From Acanthochlamys bracteata (taxonomy: Eukaryota; Streptophyta; Magnoliopsida; Pandanales; Velloziaceae), in contig CM034138.1 of NCBI GenBank assembly GCA_019914995.1, positions 5,095,903-5,159,902 on the forward strand: a DNA stretch of 64,000 bases. The letters run 5' to 3'. Below are positions 11,812 to 24,039 of this stretch, piece after piece. Positions within the stretch are counted from its first letter, which is position 1; every line of letters begins with the position of its first letter. Under the pieces are notes generated by a model. It was not told the origin of the DNA. It saw only the letters and a program-made list of their open reading frames with translations, and searched no databases. The position numbers were made by a program, and so were the translations under genes.

Positions 11812-13059
11812 GTTATTAGTTGATGGTTTTTATTTCTTAAATTGTTTTTATCCCTTCATTTGGTTATAACTATACTATCAAATATTAGCTACATCATGGC
11901 TGTTAATTGATGACTGTTGTTTATATGGTTTGCTACTGGTTTAACTTGTTCAGATTTCTATAGATCAAGAAGTGGAAGACCAGCTGTGTTCTTGAGTTGA
12001 TAAGTCATCACTAATATTCGTCAAAGTGGATAGTTATTGCTACACTCTTACATCCCAAATTGGTTGCTGTAGCTCTTTTAAATCATTACTAGGCTTACTC
12101 TAGTTTGAATGTTACATTTTCTATTTTGTCAACCCTTGTTTGAAGAACATTATATTTCATTTTTCTTGATATGGTAAGTGACTTCCACTTGTTGATTAAT
12201 ATTTTTCTTGTTTTGGAGTGTCTTTTGAGATGTCCAATGAACTTAACAGTTACTCTGTGCAAAACTGATGCTTTAAGTTGACCATCTAGTTGTCTTTGCA
12301 CCCAGATGAAGTTTTACTATGATGATTACTGATGAGAGAAAAAAATAGAAACCAGCTACATGTTGCCATTTTGCATGGACTCAAAAGGAGCTTTCTCATT
12401 ATTATTTGGATGGAGATTATTATAACATCTAGTTTGGATGGATGGTTAGATTTTTGTTTGACTTCTTATTTAAGTCAGGTTAGAATCTTTTACAGAAAGC
12501 TATTAGGTGGTTTCCTTGTTCTTGCTGCATGTAAGTGTGTATTCCATGTGCATGACTTGGTTGCTTTCGTAAGACAGATAAATCACGGGAAGTGTGTATT
12601 CAATGTGAGGGTGTATTCTATGTGCATGACTTTCTTGCTTGCATAATATAGATAAATCAGGGCAAGCATGTCAGAGATGTTAGTGTGTTGTTCAGTAGTC
12701 TTTCTTGCATAATCACTGGGCCAGGTCATTAGAGTCTCTTTACTTGTATTGATTCTGGAGGAATTATTCATTTTTCATCTTTTGCTTAATAGAGTGATAT
12801 TTTGTGCTTGTTGATATATGTGCCTGCATTTACTCATTGCACCTTGACCAGTGAGGAAAGTAACTTTTACATTTAAATCACTAGACAATAAGAGCAAAAT
12901 ATGTTACAAATAATGCCAATGTATGCTGAAAAATAAGTATCGAATGAATTAGTAATCACTTTCTATCAAAGGAGAAGACTTGGCTAAAACAATGTAAACT
13001 TGATACTTTAGCCAAGCCTCTCACGTATTAAAAATGCTGAACTTAACAGCAACAGTACT

Positions 13060-13700
13060 TTCAAATATTCTTAGCATCTCTTTTTTTTACCTAAACTGCA
13101 ACAGTATTTTCAAGAATGCCAACTCTTTTAGCCTCCATAATTTCTTCCAAAATTATCTGGTAGGTGAGCTCAAACAATTGCTCTTCTTGCATCCAACAAA
13201 GAGAAGGTAGTCAAAATAAATAAAAAAATAGAAAGAAAATTGTTGAAATTCTACTTGTTTGATGTAGTCAAATAGCACTTGAGATTTACATTTGATGATT
13301 AAAAATAAAGACTATCTTACAATGGTTGTATTCTGTTATGATGGAACAACATTCCAGAAAGAAATCTAACGATGAGTCCTAAAATAAAATCTTGATATCT
13401 ATGTGCAACCAATAGACAGAACAAATCCAAGAGATGGAAACAGAATCCAAACAAGATTATCAAGCTAAGAAAACCTTCAATAGGCCTTCACATTTTCGCA
13501 ACTTTTATCACATCTTAATGTTGAAATCATATCGACAATTAACCTATTATAGATATAAAACCCCGTAGAGAACATTATAAAAGAAATTACTCACCATTTA
13601 ATTTACTACCAGTCACTGCTCGTTTAATTTTCTCTTTGCTGGATCTCACTCCAAAATAACATCCAACAGTTCAAACGTACTTGATTCAAACACACGTTGC
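13060..13700 (-). repeat. Copy D1 of a second decayed repeat family with - strand exon-like segments
   Basis: The - strand contains a coherent open segment at roughly 13,090-13,195 reading QEEQLFELTYQIILEEIMEA and then KRVGILENTVAV followed by a stop. A second at about 13,594-13,656 reads GVRSSKEKIKRAVTGSKLNG. The same two segments recur, more decayed, near 15,080-15,150 and 16,180-16,230. I do not recognise the protein. The likely explanation is an ancient tandem duplication of a gene on the - strand that has since died. Confidence 0.35.
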
Positions 13701-14999
13701 AAAAGTGAATCAAACATACAACAAATTTTTAAATATCTTTATTTGCATTTAGAGATGCAAGTACTTGCACCAAGACATACTGGGCACCGAGCTGTGATGG
13801 TATTGCTTACCGGTCGGTCCTAGAATATATTTGTTACCGAGCTTGCTTGTGGCTTTAATATAAATGTATTATGTACGTATACTTGTATGATATATATAAT
13901 AGCGTGATGCAAGTTGCAGATATGATCTCACTTGATCACCTATATTGTATAGTTATACTCTTGATGCATTCGCATACATCATTCATATGCTTTGAGAGTG
14001 TTGAATGATATTATTTTATTCTATCGTATATCTCTAGTAAGAACTAAATTAGTATGGGATAATTCGAAACTTATTAGAATCTGACGCGGTCTATCGTTGC
14101 ATCTGTTGTAATATAGATAGTACTGCAACACCTAGTAATGCATTAGCTATCTTAATTGGGCATTATACTATTTTACCTCACTAAAATTAGGCTCACCTTT
14201 TTTTTTTCCTTTGGCCTCCCTCAAATAAATCAGAGACTAGCAACGCTGATTAAATCCTACTAAACTAAGAACGTGCAGAGGGTATATCGTAAATCTTTTG
14301 ACATATAGTTAGCTCTATAATCCTCGAGGGGCATTGATTTTTTTGTACGTTATTATATGTAGTATTGTGATAGTCATTATTTTGGATTATAATAGATGTT
14401 ACGGCTACCGGTAGCTACTAATAATATTTTGTATGTAAACAGTTTACATGTTGGTCATTTTTTTTTGTTTTTAATTTCTAGTGATTAGTTATTGGTATTT
14501 GCACAGCTTATTGAGTTTTTGGTAATTTATCAGTTTTATCGTGTTTTGGCTCAGACTTACTGAATTGGGCCGAATTTGGACCTTATCCGGACTCGATTTA
14601 ATCCAGTGTCGGTTAGGGTTTAGTTTTGGGTCTTGATAGATAATTAGGTTGATACAAGAATATGAACGAAAGTAATAAAATAGTAACAACTTGTTATCTA
14701 TTGTTAATCTACATTCAACAACCGACTATTTAATGTTTAATAGATAGGAACAAAAAGTAAAAAGTAACATCACAAGAACGAAATGAATAGGAAGAAAGAA
14801 AAAGCGATCTGAAGCAAAGAGAATCAAACCTAACTGATGTTCATTTGCTGTCAAACAAGGATCTTCAGCTGCGTAGCCTTCTTAACCTATTGTTGAAGCC
14901 TGCAAACAAATTAACCATCTTTACATATTTTCCAACAAAACACAAGATAGCACATATAAATAAAAGTGAACTGCATTCTCTATAGTAAAACTTAGTTTT
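13701..14999. other. AT-rich stretch without a supported gene
   Basis: I found no open frame with coding character, no paired terminal repeats and no RNA gene here. Around 14,845-14,905 the - strand reads ..AEDPCLTAN.., which resembles ..VEDPSLMAEYAS.. near 17,715-17,760, so one more exon trace of the D repeat family may lie here. The rest is AT-rich sequence. Confidence 0.35.
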
Positions 15000-16270
15000 G
15001 TTTTGCAAAGATTAAAATATGGAGAAACTCTTTCACGCAAAAAAGACTTACTTACTTTACATCTCATGAATAAAACATTTTCTTGTCATCCCAGTTGTGA
15101 TCAATTGGTAGGTAAGCTCCAATAATTTTCCTTCTAGCATTCACCAAGAAAGAATAGACAATAGCATGGGCAAAGGTAGTCAAAATTAAAATAAAATCCA
15201 AAGCATAATGGTTTGAAATTCTGTATTATCAAAATACTAAAATTTCTATAAGATATACATCTTATGATGATGAAAGTAAATAGTACCTTTGCATGCTGAA
15301 CTGCTACCGACGGAACGGTATTTCTATCATTAAACATGCAATCCTAATATCTCTGCAAAGATCTATGTAAACTTAACCTTTCGCGAGAAATCACCAAAGC
15401 ACAAGTCTTTCACCCATAAATAACACTGAAGTTGAACCAACGCATCTACTATTGCAACAAGCAACTTGATTGTAAGGTATCCAATCCTCTAAGGAAAAAA
15501 CAAAATATAAACTTAAATAAAGCAGAAAAATAATAAAAAATTAAAAGGACGAAAGGATAGACATCTCTCTAGATACATATACGAAAAAATATAGAAAATC
15601 CTAAATGACATCAATGAATTTAGTTTCACATTACCTGCAAAATTGAAAATGGATAAATCCCACAGTATGCGAATGGATTCTTCACAAAAACACTCCAAAA
15701 CACAAATCTCAGAAAACCTGAGACATGCTCTCTTTCCAACAAGCTAAATGTGAAACAACTGAGCAACTAGAGAGAACTTACAGAGGTTTCTAAGAAGCAG
15801 CTTCTAGGTAAAGCACTTTCAATACAAATGCCATTTCAACCCTCATAATAAAATAAGAAACAAAGATGGGAACAAAAGTGAGAGTAACAAATTCTTATCT
15901 AATGTTAACCTATATCTAGTGACCTCCTACGTTAATTCCAAATGAAAAAAAAAAAAGCGCAATATTCAGAATACGACACCTCATGCAAGCCGGAATAAGC
16001 ACAAAATATAGAAGCAAATATTGACAAGCTATATTGGGTGAAACAATGGTCACACTTTTGCAACTTTTTATCTCATCTTAATGTTGAGATCATATTGATA
16101 ATTTTGTTATAGATATAAAACAACAAATGGAGTGAGAAACCTGTACAAAAATAACAAAAACTTACCGGCATCTAATTCATTACTGATTACTGCTCTTTAT
16201 TTCATTTTTCTCTTTAGTGGATCTCACTCCAAAATCATATCCAATAGTTCAAACATACTAACTCTACTAC
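15000..16270 (-). repeat. Copy D2 of the second decayed repeat family
   Basis: Bases 15,000-15,240 align with 17,010-17,300 (D3) and partly with 13,060-13,260 (D1). Bases 16,050-16,270 align with 13,490-13,690, sharing 'atctcatcttaatgttgagatcat..tatagatataaaac' and 'ggatctcactccaaaat..atccaa.agttcaaac'. On the - strand, 15,635-15,720 reads openly (..ECFCEESIRILWDLSIFNF..) next to a gt site. No full gene is left. The D repeat copies are spaced about 2 kb apart. Confidence 0.35.
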
Positions 16271-16889
16271 ATATCATAAAGTTCAAACAAATATCGAAAT
16301 CAGAATTTAAACTCCCTTTATTTGCTTTAATGACGCCAGACTTCGCATCATTTTAGTTAATGTTTAAATGGTTTATTCAGACCTCATTTGGGTCATTTGG
16401 GAAACTTGTCATGTTTAAATAGGGACATTACGAATATCTGTACAAAGAAAATGTTAAGGGAGATTCAATCAAGAAAGTCATACTTAAAATAGAAAATTGT
16501 TAGACTCGTTGCTTGCTAAGAATATATATTTGCAAGTGTTGCATATCGCTTTGATTTGGCTACATATCTCCAACACACAGGCATGCACGCACGAGTGTGG
16601 GCACGCACACACACAGCAAACAAGCACAATACGAATGCACACGTGTGTGCACACCTAAAGTAAAGAAAAAGAATAGCAGTAAGAAGTAGGACGTACCAGC
16701 AATAGCATCTCAGCATTACAAAAAAATTCTTCTTATGGGAATTAATAGTAAGGACAATAATAACTTATCAAGCGGTGTGGATGAGAAACTAGAATATGGT
16801 CAAGATAGAGTAAAAGCAGTACAAATTCTTAATCTATTACGTGAAATTATGAGAAGTTACTTTTCGCACCAAGCCAACCATTACAAAAT
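16271..16889. other. AT-rich spacer with a purine/pyrimidine CA-type patch
   Basis: This is mostly featureless. A patch at about 16,570-16,660 is rich in alternating CA/TG ('cacgcacacacacag', 'cacacgtgtgtgcacac'). Its reverse strand gives a long Cys/Val/Ala-rich open frame that is only a product of this simple sequence. Confidence 0.5.
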
Positions 16890-17620
16890 GTTTTCTCCAA
16901 CAGTTTCTAGAACAACGCGGCTGGAACAAATTGCATGGTGCAAAACGCCCTCTGACCAGTCCGGTAACCAAACGCAATCTTCACTGTCAAACCGAGTTTT
17001 GTTTTTAAAAATTGAAATATAGAGAAAAAGCATTTCCCACAAGACAAAAAAACTTCTTTATTTTTAGCAAGTATAGCTTTTTTTGTCTCACCGTTATGAT
17101 CAATTCTATAAAATAACGCTAGAATATTCAAAAAGGCAGCCATTTTAGCCACCATTTTCTCCAAAATAATTGATCGATGTGCTCCAAAAATTGCTTATCC
17201 AACATCCACAAAGAAGAACAGGTAATACAACTAGCAAAGGAAGACAAAATCAAAAGAAAATAAAAAGAGAATGGTCAATGCTTGATTTAACATACTCAAA
17301 TGGTTACAACATATCAACATCTAATGATAAGAATAAAGATTACCTCGTTGTGAAGGCTAAAGTTAATAGAGGCTAAACAACATCACTCTTAGATAACCTG
17401 CAAGCCCACCATTTGATAGCAATTCAATGCCAAAAAAACAAAAAGAAGAAAAGATATAGATTTTGGATGTTCCTCTAATAGAATTTTTAGAAAGATGGAG
17501 ATCACTCTTTACCAAAGGAAACAACAATGCAGCCAAAGGAAACTTCAAAGGTTTATTACTAGCAGCTTTTTGGAAAAGCACCTTCAACCAAAAACGCTAT
17601 TGCCCACCTTTTAACAAAAG
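16890..17620 (-). repeat. Copy D3 of the second decayed repeat family
   Basis: The - strand at 16,895-16,990 reads GYRTGQRAFCTMQFVPAALF then stop then KLLEK. It aligns with GYQMGLMVCHIGQFIPATLF then EKLM at 18,860-18,930 (D4). The agreement of two independent copies at the amino-acid level suggests a real ancestral exon. Bases 17,095-17,300 align with D1 and D2. The protein family is not recognised. Stops in every copy indicate pseudogenes. Confidence 0.35.
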
Positions 17621-18849
17621 AAGCAGCAAAATATAGGAGCATAAACAAAATTATAACTCCAACAAGTGTAAAGAGAACTAGAAGGTAGGTAAAAGCATAA
17701 CGGAGTCAAGAGAAGCATATTCTGCCATTAAAGATGGATCTTCAACTGTCTCAAAACATGGCCAGGAGTAAGCAAAGACTACAAACAGCAGATCTTCGTA
17801 GCAGGTCCTTGGATCACTATCTACAAATGATATGTTTATTTGCAGATTTTTAGGAAAATTATAAAAATTGTTTGGCTACATCAAGCTATGAGGAGCAAAC
17901 CTTCTGAGAGACGATTCTGCTATCATGCAAATATGCTTAAATGTCATGATATAAGGATCCTTGAATTTTCACCAAGTAGCCAAACCTCTTAGACTGGATC
18001 CTTACATCAACCTAGAACCACATGGGTTAACATAGTTTCTAGTCATTGAACACTATTCTAGTAATAACTTTTTGAAAAATTCTGAAGGTCCAACAATTAT
18101 TAAGAAACTACAAGGTTAAGACTCCTAAAAGTATATCAAAAAAATTTTATAACTTCTTTTGTACTATCAAATGTTAAAAGTTACGCTATCCCTAATTGCA
18201 TCCTACCCAGACAAAGATTATACACATGACACAAACTGCTTTAGAGGAACAGAACATATTGAAACCATCTTATGTCATAACTTGTAGGATGGTCTAATTA
18301 AAACTTATCCTGCCACTCTTTATCTAGATAATGGAGGCATCGAAGATTGGAACCAGAGAACACTGCTGAGTCTTCATAATATATGTTGGTCTACCATGAA
18401 TGTTTAGAGATTAAACAGAAAATAATTGTCCATATGGCGACACAAATATAAGAGAAATCATCAACAAGAATTCAACTTAACTCTGATAGAGATAAAGAGT
18501 TCACTAAATGCTCACTAGATCAATAGGTAAACAGATCCGTGAGCAAAAGAAGCAATTGCCATAACAAAAAGTCACCTCTAAGTTCTCGTGGCAACTTAGC
18601 TCCATTCAAGTTGATTTCTAACAGATATCGTGTAAAATTATTACAACGCTTCTTGAATTGATTGATTTAAATATTCAGAGAAGCTGAGAACACCCAGTTA
18701 GCAAAAATGTAACAACTTAAGTAATCAACAAGAAAATACCTTCTGCCATTTTTGGCTTAAAAATAAGAAAGGTGTGCTATGAGTGTATAATCTGTTACCT
18801 GGAGTGATTAGAAGTATCAGTAACCATGCTAACCACTATAGAAGGTTTT
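17621..18849. other. AT-rich stretch without a supported gene
   Basis: No coding-like frame of useful length is present on either strand, except a short - strand trace near 17,715-17,760 (..VEDPSLMAEYAS..) that matches a trace near 14,850. No terminal repeats or RNA genes were seen. Confidence 0.4.
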
Positions 18850-19090
18850 CTACATTAGTTTCTCAAACAAGGTTGCTGGAATGAATTGCCCTATGTGACA
18901 CACCATCAAACCCATTTGGTAACCGCAATACAAATTGAGGGAAATAAGGAGAAATACAGAGAAAAACTTCCACATTCTTTGAAAGATTTAAATGAAGTTT
19001 TTGGTTGCCCACCCTCATTCTATTTCTAGAAATTGTGATAGTTGCAATATCATTAATGATCTCCACAAGAACTTCAACAATTTATGCTTA
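18850..19090 (-). repeat. Copy D4 of the second decayed repeat family (fragment)
   Basis: The - strand matches the 16,895-17,060 part of D3, both as DNA ('gttttct.ca..agtttct..aacaa.g..gctgga') and as the reading GYQMGLMVCHIGQFIPATLF. It is shorter than the other copies. The region beyond 19.1 kb shows no further match. Confidence 0.35.
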
Positions 19091-19499
19091 TTCTTTTAAA
19101 AAGTCGTTCTCAGTCAACTATTACAAGAAACCAACAAAGAAACATTCGGTTAGCACCTGAAAAGATAACATGTTGTCTCAGTGTATTTTCAGTTTTCTCA
19201 CAACTACAAAGAAAAGTAAGAAAATAAGCATCACCATAATAAGTGCTAGAAACTACACCCTAGTAGAGTTAGGGTCTCAACATTACAAGAACTTCTCATA
19301 CATATCATAACTCACGCAAATATCTAACAAGTTCAACCTCTTACCTAGGTAACTTATTCCCTACACATGCAAGGATAAAAAAAAAAGATTATTACATGGG
19401 AATCACTAAAAAGTTATCCTAAGGACATTTTTTCGAGAAAAAAAGGATCTAATCTTGAATTCCATAGCACCATGACGGTACAAAAGGAATATAAAGTTA

Positions 19500-19530
19500 A
19501 AAGAAGAAGAAGAAGAAGAAGAAGAAGAAA
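19500..19530. repeat. (AGA)n microsatellite
   Basis: This is a run of about ten AGA/GAA trinucleotides in AT-rich intergenic DNA. A shorter run of the same motif is at 23,491-23,508. Confidence 0.9.
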
Positions 19531-21865
19531 GCATGTTGTTCTACATACAACAGGTTCAGAGTGAGCACATGATAAAATGCTACCTTCCTCTTACTAGCTA
19601 AAGAAAGTAATAAAAGAAACCACCAACGAGGATTCAACTTAGGTGCTCATAAATTTTGAAGAGAGCCAGATGAAAAACATAACATTTTTCAATAGAAGAA
19701 ATACCATTTTTTGTTACTATATTCAAATAGGTACAATAACAAAAAGAGCATCCAAATAAAAAATATGTCGTTTACATCTAATATTCATTTAATTATGCAA
19801 TGGGATTTGAACAAAGCTTATCCATATACTTTGTTGTATGCACTAATACTACGAAAATCACTACTCCCTAAACATATTACAAACTCCACGATAAAGAATA
19901 TTGCAAACAAACAAAAACAAACCTCTTCCAAGGATTCAACATGCTTGCAATGAATCCTACATACCATATCCTCCCACATTAACTAATCTATTACTTAGAT
20001 TAACAAAAAGCTATATTGGTAGGTATGCTACTAATATATGATCTACCACCTTCTTCTAAGATGTTGAAGTCCATACAATAATCAATTATCATCAACAAAT
20101 TGTTTAAAATATTTTGAAGCAATGCTAGATTAATTGTTCCTGAATTGCCTATTGCTTTGATGTACAAGGCCATTAGCGGCAACATCAATATCTGACACTC
20201 GGTCCCACACTTTCACTAGTATCTACAATTTGCAAAGAGTACAATTCTAACATCACAGCTAGGTAACTTCAATCTTTGAATTAAGTTAGCAGCACCAGAT
20301 GCAAGATCCCTGACCTGTTTAGAAATGCATCAGGCAGAACCATTGTTTGATTGAATATGGTACATACACCGATCTTACCTCAGGAAGACTTAGATATCTC
20401 ACTCTCTTACCTACCTCTAAAATCAAGCCAGTCTTTATATGTCTTGCCAGTCAAAGCCTATCCTGTCATTCACCTTTTCACTACCTGAGCAACTATGATC
20501 CTCACAACTATTAGAATGTTTGTGATATACATCACTCAAACTTTCATGAGTTCATGCAAGTTCTGGATGTTGAAACCCTTAGTTAAAGTAATACTGGATC
20601 AAGTGTAAGACCTCAAAGGAGGAAGTCGTACTTCTACTGAGACATGTCATGCAACATTCATAACAAAAACTTAATTTGTTAAAGAAATAATTATATTAAG
20701 AAAAAGAAAATAAAAAAATCAAAGTCGAAGGTGATTACCAAGCGTGATTCATACTTGATATAAAAACTGAAAAGCTCTACCCAATGCTAACGACATTTCG
20801 GTGTTCTCAAAGAACTTACAAGCCTCTAATATTGTTCATTGTTAGTTACCATTTCATTTGTAGCAACTCCATGATCACCCCTTACATTTTGCTATCATAA
20901 TGCCAAATGTCACCACCTTACCAGAATATAACTTTTTAATTTCTAGCAATAAGCCTTGACAAACGGTACATACAGCAATGAGTTGAGGAGAAGTACATAA
21001 GATTTGTCTGAATAATCAGTTTTAGCAGGCAGTGATGGATGCTCCCTGTTGCTGCACCAAAAATATGTATACTGGTTTACACTTTGGTTCATTCACGTAT
21101 AGCTCGATAAGGAATGCCAACATGATGAGAGAATGTTTTTTAATGAAAGCACATATTTTTTCACCAGTTTATTGTGGAAGTAAAAGTTTTATGAAGTCTG
21201 GAACCAAACGATTGAATCAAGTTAATCTAAGGAATCTCATATGAAATAGAAGAACAGAGACGACGTTGCAATTCAAAATCAGTAAATGATTACATCATTA
21301 ATTGCAGCAAAAGGAGCGAACAGACAGGAATAAAGGGAAGTAAGGACTAAAACAACTGTAGATATCAATTTTAGTTAGCATTTTAGTAATTGCACAAAAG
21401 CTAGTCTTCAAAATCAATAGAAAATTAACCAGATGCATAAGATGGATAGATCGAATTTCTGATATAAACCAGTAAAATATTTGTTAAATGGTTTTCAATA
21501 TAGCTAGAAATAAAACTCATGAATGCATATACCTATGTCCAAACAGAGTGTTGGATTCCTTGCCAAATTGGAATGAGCTTGTTTATTTACAATTCGTAAT
21601 GGCACACAGAGGTGAAGTGTAGTTACTAGTCATCAGACAATAGCTGATAGAAGAATAGAGAAGGTCCCTTTTAAATGAATATTAGGACAACAGAAGACAT
21701 TTCAGAATTAGAGTAACAATAGGGCTTTGAAATAACCAGAAATATGATTGTGTATACCTATAGTTCATGTGTAAACAGTATACCCATATTAAATTATCAG
21801 TACATTATGCACAAACAATTAAAAAAAATTAGGGCAATCACATTAACATCATATCACTGCATAAC
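19531..21865. other. AT-rich intergenic stretch without a supported gene
   Basis: I examined both strands. Open frames are short (70-80 codons at most) and have low-complexity, Lys/Asn/Ile-rich translations. No element ends, RNA genes or splice-bounded coding islands were found. Confidence 0.45.
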
Positions 21866-22168
21866 TTAAGATGATCAACTTAGTTCTTAAGGAGGATAGG
21901 ACGGAGGCCATACTTCAAAGCATTTGCGAGCACAAATTTGGTCTGTGCAAGGGGGCCCTTCATCAGCGTCCACAACTAAGACCGCTCCTTCAACTATCCA
22001 CAACTAAGACAATTTTAGATAGTTCAATAACAAACATCTTGCTTTAATCAATTTCAAATGGCCAAATTCAAAGATATAAAAACAGAGCGAACACCTTGCC
22101 ACCAAAATCAGTATGTCCAGGGCTATCAACTATGTTAAGCTCATTTTCTTCCATGTGAAGGGAGTTAC
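21866..22168 (-). pseudogene. TypA/BipA-type translational GTPase fragment (pseudogene)
   Basis: Two adjacent exon remnants lie on the - strand. The first (22,095-22,168, after a cag acceptor) reads VTPFTWK, then after a one-base slip NELNIVDSPGHTDFGGK. This is the G3 box and flank (..DxPGHxDFGGE..) of TypA/BipA GTPases. The second (21,866-21,993) reads VEGAVLVVDADEGP, then after a one-base insertion in a C run LAQTKFVLANALKYGLRP and ILLKN-stop-VD. This matches the region leading into the G4 NKxD motif, with the Lys replaced by a stop. The order, the intron between the two and the strand all agree. The pattern is closest, as I recall, to the organellar TypA-like protein of plants rather than EF-2. 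The P-loop exon and everything downstream are missing. Because the intron is kept, this is a duplicated gene fragment, not a processed copy. Confidence 0.7.
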
Positions 22169-23564
22169 CTGCAAATAATTCGAATAAAGAAATAATCAAA
22201 ATGTGAATTCAAGTCATGTGACAAGATAAAACTCCAATTCTCATCAACTATAAATAAATCACCAGCTGCAACAAAAAAAATGCTGTCCAAATAAGCACTC
22301 ACAGTTTCTGAAAGAACCAAAAGGACCATATTGTTAATCAAATGTTACAAACATAATGCAAAACTAGACAAGTTACACGCACAAACAGTACCATGTAAGA
22401 TCTGATCATTCTAACATATTTATCTTCAGACGGGGCATTCAATCCCCCCTAAATGTGTGATCTAGTATGTCGTGCTGGACTAGGACGGCATGTGCTTCAT
22501 CCATCTATAACCAAAGTTCTCAAAACCTTTCCCAGCATCTGACCTATCCCTAGTGAAATGGTAATTGCTCTTATCTTAAGAAGGATCCAGCATTTAAGTT
22601 GCTTACTAAAGAACTTAGTCTACAATCACAATGGAAATGCTATGCCAAGTGAACGGAGGTCAGGGACCAAGCAGACGCTCTCTTAGCATGAAACTCTTAT
22701 ATATAATTTCCTCAACAAGGGGAAGCTTTGCATAAACTTGAAAAAAATTCCAGAAAAGAGTCAAAACTCAAAGTAAGATATAAGCAAAAATACTATAATA
22801 AGGATAGGCACAAGAAAGATCTAAGCATAAATGATGGCCATGAGTTCAATCTATAAGTGCAGTAAAGATTACATTTATAAAATACTGATGAAAATAAAGC
22901 CTGCAAAAGCATAGAGAATACTGAAGAATAATCTTATAATATTCTTGTAAATTAGAAGGGAGAACAATGAATAGTAGCATCACTAAAGTCATTCTGCTTG
23001 CTGCAGGAGATTTACATTGCATATCGTGACACAAATATTTAATGTAAATGCTTGTGTAAGTAAAATCTAGGAAAGGTCTTTGTCTTCTTGATTTCTATTT
23101 TGTAATAAATCCGTCTAGCAATTGCCACCTAGCTTGGGTGGTAAGGGCACTGCAGTATCATCAAATCATGGGAGTGCCACATAGTTAAAGAATAAACTGA
23201 GAAAATATAAAATCCTTGAAGTAATCAGGAAAACATAAAGTTTAGCGTATAAAGTGAGAGAGCCATTTGAAACAAGTATACTTACATATTAGGTTTACCA
23301 CAAGCATCTATGCGACATGGTTACTTGTAGATTCTGGTTAAATTTGCTTCTTCAAAGCTCTGTGGCGTAGTCAAGTAGTATAAATGGCAATACTGCTATT
23401 TTCTACGATTATTTCCTCAATGGCGTAAGTAATTATATTTTGTTAATATGCTATGAATGAATGCCTAACCAGGAAAAAAACAAGAAAAAAGAAGAAGAAG
23501 AAGAAGAATGGATACAAAGTGAATGATAAAATTACGTTTCATGCAAATCATATAGAAACATAAG
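22169..23564. other. AT-rich stretch upstream of the TypA fragment; possible SINE-like patch
   Basis: I looked here for the missing P-loop exon of the TypA fragment and did not find it. Near 23,120-23,180 the text 'agcttgggtggtaagggcact' resembles a tRNA-type A box such as starts plant SINEs, but no convincing B box or A-tail follows. Nothing else is supported. Confidence 0.35.
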
Positions 23565-23960
23565 AGCAAATTATTGAACGTAGCCTATCTCTAGTTTTGT
23601 AGAATCGTGAGCTACTAAAGCCCATTCTGAAGGTAAAAGCGAAAATCACCAACACGAGCATCAAAATTTTTGACACCCATCAAGGGTTTGGTTGTTATCC
23701 TTTCTAGTTCCTCCACGTGTGAGATCCTTTCCAAGAATAGGAGCTTATGAATTGCACATCACTTTTCAGAGATCCATCTTCATTACATCTTTGCTAAAAT
23801 AACATATCCATGCAGAATTCCCCTTCGTTCCTGCAGTCTATTGGTCGTAGCTTCCTTTGAATCATGACAGAGCAAATTGTTGAACGTAGCTTATCTTCAG
23901 AACTTCTATAGCTGACTATCAAATCCCCTACTCAAGGTAAAAGCTACAATCACCATGCAA
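23565..23960. repeat. Direct duplication about 310 bp apart
   Basis: The segment at 23,565-23,650 ('gcaaattattgaacgtagcctatct' ... 'ctgaaggtaaaagcgaaaatcacca') recurs at 23,873-23,960 with scattered changes. The spacing is about 310 bases. Its role is unknown, and it may be part of a decayed repeat. Confidence 0.6.
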
Positions 23961-24039
23961 GTTTCAATTCAGGATATATGTGTCAATAATTGACCAATCC
24001 TCCAAAAACCAAAACAAGTTAAGCAACAGCAAAAAGATT

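Larger units (their letters stand above)
9591..12830 (+). repeat. Repeat unit C of the three-copy duplication
   Basis: This third copy has the best-kept long exon (10,465-10,927) and two versions of the next exon (11,152 and 11,733). Bases 11,880-12,480 match 3957-4560 of unit A at high identity, including the phrase 'gttcttgagttgataagtcatcact' and the 'catgttgccattttgcatggactc' block. Bases 12,536-12,664 contain a short tandem duplication around 'gtgtattc(c/t)atgtgcatgact'. Beyond about 12.83 kb I no longer see matches to A or B. Confidence 0.6.

Noticed and set aside
16516..16716. Cys-rich - strand open frame that looks like a small secreted protein
   Set aside because: It is produced by a CA/TG-rich simple sequence; it lacks a plausible gene context.
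23120..23185. tRNA-like A-box text resembling a SINE head
   Set aside because: No convincing B box, tail or target duplication follows.
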